Origin: Aquisphaera insulae
GTDB lineage: Bacteria > Planctomycetota > Planctomycetia > Isosphaerales > Isosphaeraceae
Direction: 5' to 3'
Assembly: GCF_011064615.1 (NCBI RefSeq)
Contig: NZ_JAALJH010000002.1
Location: forward strand, 62,001-126,000
Length of the DNA: 64,000 nt
Shown here: positions 56,848-64,000 of the stretch, piece after piece
How positions within the stretch are numbered: the stretch's first letter is position 1
How the letters are laid out: every line of letters begins with the position of its first letter
The notes under the pieces: generated by a model
What the model saw: the letters and a program-made list of their open reading frames with translations, nothing else
What the model was told of the DNA's origin: nothing
The model's database searches: none
Made by a program: the position numbers and the translations under genes

Positions 56848-58053
56848 TCAGGCGGCGGCCAGGCCGTCGACGTCGTCCTGGACCGGCTTGAGGAACCGGA
56901 AGACGTCCACCGTCGGCTTGCGGATCACGAGGTTTCGATACTCCTCGTGGCAGGCGCCCAGGAAGATGACGTCGGCCTCCGCGAGGGCCGTCTCGAGCGG
57001 CACGAATGACGGGTCGTCGATGTAGGGATCGGTGCAGAGGACCTCACGGCACTCGAACGTGAGGACCTTGCGGAGCTTGTAGGCGAGCGAGTCGCGAGGG
57101 TCGTCGTTGTTCCCCTTGAAGGCCATGCCGAGGATCGCGGCCGTCATCGTCGAGAGGTCGAAATCCCTCTTGAGAGGATCGACGAGGAAGCGGGGGAGCC
57201 CCTCGTTGATCATCATCGCGGCCTGGCCCAGCACGAATTCGTTGTGATTGAACGCGGCGAGCTGCATCGTGTCCTTGAGCAGGCAAGGGCCCCCGGCGAA
57301 CCCCGCGCCGGGGAAGCCGGACATCCGCGGGTAGTCGGCGATCATCGCCTGCCTGACCCGCTCGAAATCGGCCCCGAACCGCTCCGCGATCACGTAGAAC
57401 TGGTTCGAGATGGCGAAGTTGATGTAGCGATAGCTGTTGCAGAAGAGCTTGCAGAGCTCCGCCTCGACCGGCGGCAGCTCGATCCTCCGGACGCCGAGCA
57501 GGGAGAAGAGCGCGGAGGCCCTCCCGGCCGCGGTCGGGGTGACGCCGCCGATGATCTGCGGCAGGCCCCCCATCTCCTCGAGGGCGAATCCCTGCGCAAT
57601 CCGCTCGGGGCAGTGGGCGACGTCCAGCCGGAGCCCCCGCTCGCGGGCTCGCCGCTCCAGCCGCTCCGTGACGCCCGGGAATACCGTGCTCCGGAGGATC
57701 AGGAGCTGGCCGTCGTGCATCCGGTCCAGGATCGGCTCCATCGCGCGGTCGAACGCGCGGACGGCCGGGCTGAGGAACTCGTCCACCGGCGTCCCGATCG
57801 TTACGATGACCGCGCCGGCGCGGCCGACGGCGTCGGGATCGGTCGTCGCGTCGAGCCGCCCGCTCGCCAGGACGCGGCCGAGCTCCCGGTCGGCCCCGCG
57901 CTCGAAGAAGGGCATGTTCCCGGCGGCGACGCACGCCACCCGGGAGGGAGAATTGTCCAGCAAAGTTACCCGGGCGCCGGCCCTGGCCAGGACGATCCCG
58001 AGGGGCAGGCCGATGTGGCCGCAGCCTCCCACGATGCAGACGGACTTCTCCAT
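56848..58053 (-). CDS. nucleotide-sugar dehydrogenase (UDP-ManNAc/UDP-Glc 6-dehydrogenase type)
   Basis: A 401-residue NAD-dependent enzyme oxidising a UDP-hexose C6 alcohol to the uronic acid. NAD motif is CIVGGCGHIGLPLGIVLA, then VTIGTPVDEFLSP, RSTVFPGVTE, HCPERIAQG, and the catalytic Cys in GFAGGPCLLKD (C257), with the C-terminal domain ILGMAFKGNNDDPRDSLAYKLRKVL. The pattern HCPER and GGPCLLKD is nearer WecC than Ugd. GGGAGGGAG lies 6 bases upstream of the ATG at 58053. It begins the leftward set dehydrogenase-epimerase-methyltransferase-membrane protein. The 299-bp gap upstream (58054-58352) shows no gene. Confidence 0.92.
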   Translation of the reverse strand: MEKSVCIVGGCGHIGLPLGIVLARAGARVTLLDNSPSRVACVAAGNMPFFERGADRELGRVLASGRLDATTDPDAVGRAGAVIVTIGTPVDEFLSPAVRAFDRAMEPILDRMHDGQLLILRSTVFPGVTERLERRARERGLRLDVAHCPERIAQGFALEEMGGLPQIIGGVTPTAAGRASALFSLLGVRRIELPPVEAELCKLFCNSYRYINFAISNQFYVIAERFGADFERVRQAMIADYPRMSGFPGAGFAGGPCLLKDTMQLAAFNHNEFVLGQAAMMINEGLPRFLVDPLKRDFDLSTMTAAILGMAFKGNNDDPRDSLAYKLRKVLTFECREVLCTDPYIDDPSFVPLETALAEADVIFLGACHEEYRNLVIRKPTVDVFRFLKPVQDDVDGLAAA

Positions 58054-58352
58054 GCCGGGCTCCCTCCCCACGGAGATCCTCGATTCTCGGCGACGATCTG
58101 CGTCGGGGGGGATGGATCTGGCGGAGGTTGAGGACTCGGTCGGAGGACGAGCCGCGCCGATCACGAGCAGGGGACGCGACGTGCTCGACCTCCCGTCGAG
58201 ATCACGCTCGCGGCCTGGACCGGGAATCTCCACCTCACCCCGTGACGCGTATCACGTTCCTGATATCGGGATCCGGGGGGAAGTTCTTGAAAGCGAGGCG
58301 CGGGATCGTCGAGGGCGGATCGGGTGAGATCCCGCGGCCGGTGCCGCTCCGC

Positions 58353-58571
58353 TCAATCGTCCGCCTCTTCCTCGTCCTGGGCCCAGGAGGGAGAGGACGC
58401 CGGGGGTGCCGTGGCACGGGCCGGCATCCCCGGGATGGCGAACGAGCCGTCGATCCAGCGGCCGAGGTCGATGAGCCTGCAGCGGCTCGAGCAGAAGGGG
58501 AAGCTCGGCAGGGCGTCGAGGCTCGCCACCTCGTAGCACTTGGAACAGGTCGGGCAGCGTCCCTTGATCAT
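58353..58571 (-). CDS. yacG: YacG-family zinc finger protein (DNA gyrase inhibitor)
   Basis: A 72-residue zinc-binding protein. The four ligands are in [11 protein letters not shown] and [25 protein letters not shown] (C6, C9, C27, C31), the YacG signature; in E. coli YacG binds and inhibits GyrB. The acidic tail [10 protein letters not shown] is also family-like. Its ATG lies one base after the stop of the FmdB-like gene, so the two are co-transcribed at the end of the chaperone cluster. Confidence 0.9.
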   Translation of the reverse strand: MIKGRCPTCSKCYEVASLDALPSFPFCSSRCRLIDLGRWIDGSFAIPGMPARATAPPASSPSWAQDEEEADD

Positions 58572-58572
58572 C

Positions 58573-58914
58573 TCAGGACTTCCCGTTGGAGGATCCCGTC
58601 GAGGTCGAGGCGGGCGTTGAAGCCGGCGCCGCGCTCGACGTCCCGGACGCACCCCCCTCGCCTTTGGACGAGGAGGCGGACGAGGAATCGGAGGCCGGCT
58701 TGTCCGACTTCGCGGCCTTCTTGTAGGACTCGCTGCGATAGTCGGTCTGGTAGAAGCCCGAGCCCTTGAAGAGGATCGCGGCGCCGGGGCCGATCTTGCG
58801 ACGGAGCTTGTGCTCGTGGCAGGTCGGGCAGACGGACTGGGGATCCGACTTGATCGACTCGAAGGCCTCGAACTCGTGGCCGCAGGCATCGCAGACGTAA
58901 TCATAGGTGGGCAT
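58573..58914 (-). CDS. FmdB-family zinc ribbon protein
   Basis: A 113-residue protein opening [20 protein letters not shown] with a second CxxC in [16 protein letters not shown]: the FmdB/CxxC-CxxC regulatory-protein ribbon. The segment [19 protein letters not shown] is the family's conserved end. A Ser/Ala/Thr-rich low-complexity tail of about 40 residues follows. It lies 47 bp downstream of grpE on the same strand. Role unknown; often linked to stress or amidase operons. Confidence 0.92.
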   Translation of the reverse strand: MPTYDYVCDACGHEFEAFESIKSDPQSVCPTCHEHKLRRKIGPGAAILFKGSGFYQTDYRSESYKKAAKSDKPASDSSSASSSKGEGGASGTSSAAPASTPASTSTGSSNGKS

Positions 58915-58961
58915 GATTCGTTCTCTTTCTCTGTCGGTCTCGATGCGACCCCGGAAGATCG

Positions 58962-59498
58962 TCAGGGCTTCACGGAGACGGCCACCTTGCTGGGCCGGAG
59001 GACCCGGTCGTGGATCTTGTAGCCCTTGCTCAGGTCCATGACGACGGTCCCCTCGGGGACGCCGGGGGACGGCTGCTGCATGATGGCTTCGTGGAAGTTG
59101 GGGTCGAAATGCTGGCCGAGGGCCTCGATCGGCTCCACCTTGTACTTCGCCAGGGTGGCGAGGATCTGCTTCTGGACCATCTCGAGCCCGGAGGAGACGC
59201 CGCCCTGGCCGGAGGCGCGGAGGGCCTCGGCGGCTCGCTCCAGGTTATCGAGCGCGTCGAGCAGGTCGCGGGCGAGGTTGCCGACGGCGTACTCGCGGTC
59301 GGCCTCGGCCTGCTGCCTGGCCCGCTTCTGATAGTTGGCGAACTCGGCCCGGCTTCGGAGGAGCTGGTCCTTGAGCTCGTCACGTTCCTTGGCCAGGGAG
59401 GACTGGTCCTGGGGGCCTGCGCCGGCGGGGGCGTCGTCTCCGCCGGAGGCTCCGTTGGGGACATAGGGGTCGTCGCGATCGCTCTCGGGGGTCGTCAT
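58962..59498 (-). CDS. grpE: GrpE nucleotide exchange factor
   Basis: A 178-residue co-chaperone that releases ADP from DnaK. The N-terminal 40 residues are acidic/Pro-rich and disordered; the long helix follows (LAKERDELKDQLLRSRAEFANYQKRARQQAEADREYAVGNLARDLLDALDNLERA). The C-terminal beta domain is YKVEPIEALGQHFDPNFHEAIMQQPSPGVPEGTVVMDLSKGYKIHDRVLRPSKVAVS. dnaJ lies 39 bp upstream on the same strand. No dnaK is in the window. Confidence 0.96.
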   Translation of the reverse strand: MTTPESDRDDPYVPNGASGGDDAPAGAGPQDQSSLAKERDELKDQLLRSRAEFANYQKRARQQAEADREYAVGNLARDLLDALDNLERAAEALRASGQGGVSSGLEMVQKQILATLAKYKVEPIEALGQHFDPNFHEAIMQQPSPGVPEGTVVMDLSKGYKIHDRVLRPSKVAVSVKP

Positions 59499-59537
59499 GG
59501 TGCACCTGCTAGGGTGGGCCGGGCTGCTGGTGCCGGC

Positions 59538-60692
59538 TCAGGAATCCCTGGACTCGGGGGCCTCGGCCTCCTCGGTGAAATAATCGCGGATCTTCTCCAG
59601 GAAGCTCTTGCGCCGGGGGCTGACCTGCTCGTGCTCGATCTCGGCGAACTCGCGGAGCAGCTCCTCCTGGCGTGGGGTCAGGTGGCGCGGGGTCTCCACC
59701 ACGACCTCCACCAGCTCGTCGCCGCGATTCCGGCCGTTGATGTCCGGCATGCCGCGCCCCCGGAGGCGTAGGGTCTCGCCGCTCTGCGTGCCGCGGGGGA
59801 CCTGGATCCGGTCGGGACCGTCGAGGGTGGGGACCTCCACCTCGGCCCCGAGCGCAGCCTGGGCATAACTGATGGGGACCTGACAGAGAAGGTCGTTGCG
59901 GCGCCGCTCGAAGAACGGATGCTTCCTCACGATCACCTGGATCTGCAGGTTGCCGCGGGGGGCGCCGACGTCGCCAAGCTCGCCCTGGCCCCGATACTGG
60001 AGCCGCATGCCGCTCTCCACGCCCGGCGGCACGTCGACCTGCATCTTGACCGCGGCCGGGACCCGTCCGCCTCCCCGGCAGGTCGGGCACGGGTCGGTGA
60101 TCCGGACGCCGTCGCCTCCGCAGGCCGGGCAAGTGGTGGCGACCTGGAAGAAGCCGCGGGTCTGCACGACCTGGCCGCGGCCCGCGCAATAGTTGCAGGT
60201 GGAGGCCACCGTCCCGGGCTTGGCGCCGGAGCCCTTGCACTCGCCGCAGAAGTCCTGGCGAGCGACCTCGACGGTCCGCGAGACGCCCCGCGCCGCGTCC
60301 ACCAGCTCGATCTCCAGCTTCATCAGAAGATCCGGCCCGGGGCGCGGGCCCCGGCGGCGCTCGCCGAAGATGTCTCCGAACAGGCCGCCGCCGAAGATGT
60401 CGCCGAAGGCCGACATGATGTCGTCCGCCGACCGGAAGTCGTGCACGGCCGCGCCTTCGAGCCCGGCGTGGCCGTAGCGGTCGTAGCGCTGCCGCTTGCC
60501 GGCGTCGGAGAGGACCTCGTAGGCCTCCGCCGACTCGCGAAATCGCTTCTCGGCCTCCTGGTCGCCCGGATTGCGGTCGGGATGGAACTTGAGTGCCATC
60601 TGCCGATACGCCTTCTTGATGTCGTCGGGCGAGGCATCTCGGGCGACACCGAGCACTTCATACAGGTCGCGCTTGGTCGTGGCCATCGGCAT
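59538..60692 (-). CDS. dnaJ: DnaJ co-chaperone
   Basis: A 384-residue type I J protein that stimulates DnaK ATPase and delivers substrates. J domain: [35 protein letters not shown] (HPD intact). A Gly/Phe region ([16 protein letters not shown]) and four zinc-finger CxxCxGxG motifs follow: [24 protein letters not shown] and CPTCRGGG. The C-terminal substrate and dimerisation domains end at about 360. The start is 60692 or an ATG six bases later (60686); SD sequence is weak at both. Located between groEL and grpE. Confidence 0.96.
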   Translation of the reverse strand: MPMATTKRDLYEVLGVARDASPDDIKKAYRQMALKFHPDRNPGDQEAEKRFRESAEAYEVLSDAGKRQRYDRYGHAGLEGAAVHDFRSADDIMSAFGDIFGGGLFGDIFGERRRGPRPGPDLLMKLEIELVDAARGVSRTVEVARQDFCGECKGSGAKPGTVASTCNYCAGRGQVVQTRGFFQVATTCPACGGDGVRITDPCPTCRGGGRVPAAVKMQVDVPPGVESGMRLQYRGQGELGDVGAPRGNLQIQVIVRKHPFFERRRNDLLCQVPISYAQAALGAEVEVPTLDGPDRIQVPRGTQSGETLRLRGRGMPDINGRNRGDELVEVVVETPRHLTPRQEELLREFAEIEHEQVSPRRKSFLEKIRDYFTEEAEAPESRDS

Positions 60693-60854
60693 GGCGTCTC
60701 AGCAGTCCCGCAGGACAGTCCTTCTTCCCGGGAGGCCGTCCGCCGGCCTACCACAAGGGCTTTGATATTCCCAGGATAACATACGACGCACGGCCCGGAC
60801 AGACGACCCGAGGGGCGTCGGGTCCGGAGGGGACGACCACGAGAGAGGAACTGG

Positions 60855-60888
60855 CGGGGGCGGGCCCCGTCGAGAAGGCCCGCCCCCG
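60855..60888 (-). terminator. terminator-like hairpin after groEL (60921)
   Basis: CGGGGGCGGGCC (60855-60866) and GGCCCGCCCCCG (60877-60888) form a perfect 12-bp stem with a 10-base loop, starting 33 bases after the groEL stop. It separates groEL from dnaJ. No T-run follows on the minus strand, so read-through into dnaJ is possible. Confidence 0.6.
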
Positions 60889-60920
60889 GGGGTAAACTGC
60901 CTACTGGGCGACGGATCGGA

Positions 60921-62546
60921 TCAGCGGACGGAGCCCTCGGCCCGCGCCTCGCCGTTCTTCTCGTCGTCCTTGATGTTGGTGATCATCGCCTCGGTCGTCA
61001 GCATGAGCGCCGCGATCGAGGCCGCGTTCTGGAGCGCGGTGCGCGTGACCTTGGTCGGGTCGATGATGCCGGCCTCGAACATGTCCACGTACTCGTCGGT
61101 GACGGCGTTGAAGCCGACCGCGCCTTCACGGGACTTGATCTCGTCGGCGATCACCGCGCCGTCGTGGCCGGAGTTCTCCGCGATGTGACGGGCCGGCTCC
61201 TCGAGGGCCCGCAGGACGATCGCCGCGCCGAGCTTCTCGTCGCCGGTCAGCCCGTTGTAGAGCGTCTCGACGGCCGGGATGACCCGGATCAGCGCCGTGC
61301 CGCCGCCGGGGACGATGCCTTCCTCGGCCGCCGCGCGGGTGGCGTGGAGGGCGTCCTCGATCCGGGCCTTGGTCTGCTTCATGTCGGCCTCGGTGGGCGC
61401 GCCGACTTTGATCAGGGCCACGCCGCCGGAGAGCTTGGCGAGCCGCTCCTGGAACTTCTCCTTGTCGTACTCGCTGTCGGTCTCCTCGATCTGGCGGCGG
61501 AGCTGGTCGATCCTCCGGGTGATGTCGGCCTTCTTGCCGGCGCCCTGGATGATCGTGGTGCTGTCCTTGTCCACCTTGACCTGCTTGGCCTCGCCGAGCT
61601 GGCTGAGCTGGAGGTTCTCCAGCTTGAGGCCGAGGTCCTCGCTGATCACGGTGCCGCCGGTCAGCACGGCCATGTCGCCGAGCATCGCCTTGCGGCGGTC
61701 GCCGAAGCCCGGCGCCTTCACGGCCGCGATGTTGAGCACGCCGCGGAGCTTGTTGACGACCAGGGTGGCCAGGGCCTCCCCGTCCACGTCCTCGGCGACG
61801 ATCAGCAGCGGCTTGCCCGACTGCGCGACCTTCTCCAGGAGCGGGATCATCTCGCGGAGGCTGCTGATCTTCTTCTCATGGAGGAGGATCAGGGCGTCCT
61901 CGAAGAGGACTTCCATCGTGGTCGGCGACGTCACGAAGTAGGGGCTCAGGTAGCCCTTGTCGAACTGCATGCCCTCGACGAAGTCGAGCGCCGTGCTGGC
62001 GGTCTTGCCTTCCTCGACGGTGATCACGCCGTCCTTGCCGACCTTCTCGACCGCGTCGGCCAGCATCTTGCCGATCTCGGGGTCGTTGTTGGCGGAGATG
62101 GCGCCGACCTGGGCGATCTCCTCCTTCTTGGACACCGGCCGGGAGAGCTTCTCGTGCAGCTCATCGACGGCGGCCTCCACGGCCTTCTCGATCCCGCGGC
62201 GGACGGCCGTGGGATTGGCGCCGGAGGTGACGACCTTGAGCCCTTCGCGATAGATCGCGCGGGCCAGGATCGTCGCGGTGGTGGTGCCGTCGCCGGCCAC
62301 GTCGGACGTCTTGGACGCGACGACGTTGACCAGCTTGGCCCCCATGTTCTCGAACGGGTCGGGCAGCTCGATCTCCTTGGAGACGGTGACCCCGTCCTTG
62401 GTCACCAGCGGGCCGCCGAACGACTTGCTCAGGATGACGTTGCGGCCGGTGGGGCCGAGCGTCGAGCCCACGGCCTGGGCCAGGATATCGACGCCGCCGA
62501 GCATCTTGCGGCGAGCGGCGTCGGAGAAGAGCAGTTGCTTAGCCAC
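60921..62546 (-). CDS. groEL: chaperonin GroEL (paralogue without Gly-Met tail)
   Basis: A 541-residue 60-kDa chaperonin subunit. Core motifs: [47 protein letters not shown] (ATP loop DGTTT), [34 protein letters not shown]. It starts at GTG (62546) with GAGGAG 9 bases upstream. The C terminus is [11 protein letters not shown] and lacks the GGM repeats of the copy at 62973. It lies 51 bp after groES, in the same leftward transcription unit. Confidence 0.96.
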   Translation of the reverse strand: MAKQLLFSDAARRKMLGGVDILAQAVGSTLGPTGRNVILSKSFGGPLVTKDGVTVSKEIELPDPFENMGAKLVNVVASKTSDVAGDGTTTATILARAIYREGLKVVTSGANPTAVRRGIEKAVEAAVDELHEKLSRPVSKKEEIAQVGAISANNDPEIGKMLADAVEKVGKDGVITVEEGKTASTALDFVEGMQFDKGYLSPYFVTSPTTMEVLFEDALILLHEKKISSLREMIPLLEKVAQSGKPLLIVAEDVDGEALATLVVNKLRGVLNIAAVKAPGFGDRRKAMLGDMAVLTGGTVISEDLGLKLENLQLSQLGEAKQVKVDKDSTTIIQGAGKKADITRRIDQLRRQIEETDSEYDKEKFQERLAKLSGGVALIKVGAPTEADMKQTKARIEDALHATRAAAEEGIVPGGGTALIRVIPAVETLYNGLTGDEKLGAAIVLRALEEPARHIAENSGHDGAVIADEIKSREGAVGFNAVTDEYVDMFEAGIIDPTKVTRTALQNAASIAALMLTTEAMITNIKDDEKNGEARAEGSVR

Positions 62547-62597
62547 GGACGATTGCTCCTCGAACGGTGAATGTTCCGGACCGACGGCGGCGCCGCC

Positions 62598-62897
62598 TCA
62601 CTTGACGATCTTGGCCAGGATGTCGGACTCGCGGAGGATCTTGATCTCCTCGCCGTCGACCTTGATCTCGCTGCCCGAGTACTTGCCGAAGAGGACCTCG
62701 TCCCCTTCCACCACGCCGATCGGAGCCCGCTCGCCGTTGTCCAGCAACTTGCCTGGGCCAACCGCCAGCACACGCCCACGCTGGGGCTTCTCCTTGGCCG
62801 TGTCCGGCAGCACGATGCCGCCGGCCGTCTTCTCCTCCGCCTCGATCTGCTGAATCACGACCCGATCGTCCAGGGGCTTGATCGCAAGCTTCGCCAT
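62598..62897 (-). CDS. groES: co-chaperonin GroES
   Basis: A 99-residue GroES, the heptameric lid of the chaperonin. Signatures: [34 protein letters not shown] (mobile loop GGIVLP) and [16 protein letters not shown] at the end. Length is normal. It sits between two groEL genes, 75 bp downstream of the GGM-tailed copy and 51 bp upstream of the other. Confidence 0.97.
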   Translation of the reverse strand: MAKLAIKPLDDRVVIQQIEAEEKTAGGIVLPDTAKEKPQRGRVLAVGPGKLLDNGERAPIGVVEGDEVLFGKYSGSEIKVDGEEIKILRESDILAKIVK

Positions 62898-62972
62898 CTC
62901 TCGAAATCCTCGTGTATCAGTGCCTTGTGGAGAGTTTACTCGTTGGGTTCGGTCGCTTCGGGGGGGACTGGA

Positions 62973-64000
<1,028 letters not shown>

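Noticed and set aside
62898..62972. CIRCE/HrcA operator before groES
   Set aside because: No TTAGCACTC-N9-GAGTGCTAA or near match in this gap or in the gaps around groEL, dnaJ and grpE.

Overview
The window is GC-rich bacterial chromosome (about two-thirds G+C by eye) and almost certainly from a planctomycete of the Isosphaeraceae/Gemmatales type. The evidence is three DUF1559 pilin-like proteins sharing one N-terminal methylation/transmembrane signature and a C-terminal GGEVIS(A/S)D-Y ending, a DUF1080 protein, an S1-type sulfatase, an ECF sigma factor fused to a large extracytoplasmic domain, a PEP-CTERM remnant, and duplicated GroEL. No prophage, insertion sequence, CRISPR array, tRNA or rRNA was recognised. 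The window starts inside a TrmB-like gene and ends inside a GroEL gene.

Layout. 0-7 kb: tRNA methyltransferase end, a membrane protein, a lipoprotein + DUF1559 pair, a GH30 glycosidase and a TAXI-type binding protein. 7-15 kb: a secreted thioredoxin-protease fusion, a DUF1080 protein, then a three-gene XPB-helicase module, followed by a decayed PEP-CTERM gene. 15-27 kb: housekeeping (SufS/SufU, a TorD-like chaperone, acyl-CoA dehydrogenase, a K+ channel, ribosomal proteins L13/S9, AlaRS, an HtrA-like protease). 27-34 kb: a second DUF1559, a sulfatase with a Gly-rich repeat, and a carboxymuconolactone-decarboxylase/AhpD-like gene interrupted by one in-frame TGA at the redox motif. 34-41 kb: an ExbB-ExbD-ExbD operon, CsbD and DUF1328 stress genes behind a textbook sigma-54 promoter, a secreted protein, RdgB, a small lipoprotein and the third DUF1559. 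42-47 kb: GH16 hydrolase, HEAT-repeat protein, ECF fusion. 48-53 kb: a complete pyruvate dehydrogenase operon (E1alpha, E1beta, E2, E3). 53-58 kb: a surface-polysaccharide set (nucleotide-sugar dehydrogenase, epimerase, methyltransferase, membrane protein). 58-64 kb: a chaperone cluster transcribed leftward, groEL-groES-groEL-dnaJ-grpE-fmdB-yacG.

The most notable observation is at 30914-32269. The two halves of one protein family lie in the same frame, separated only by a TGA that falls at the second position of a C-x-x-C motif (giving C-x-x-U). A GC-rich stem with a GGUC apical loop follows 23 nt after the TGA, as expected for a bacterial SECIS. This is a candidate selenoprotein. The second is a perfect TGGCACG-N4-TTGCT sigma-54 promoter in front of the CsbD gene. 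All functional calls are by recognition of motifs and family features; no database search was possible.
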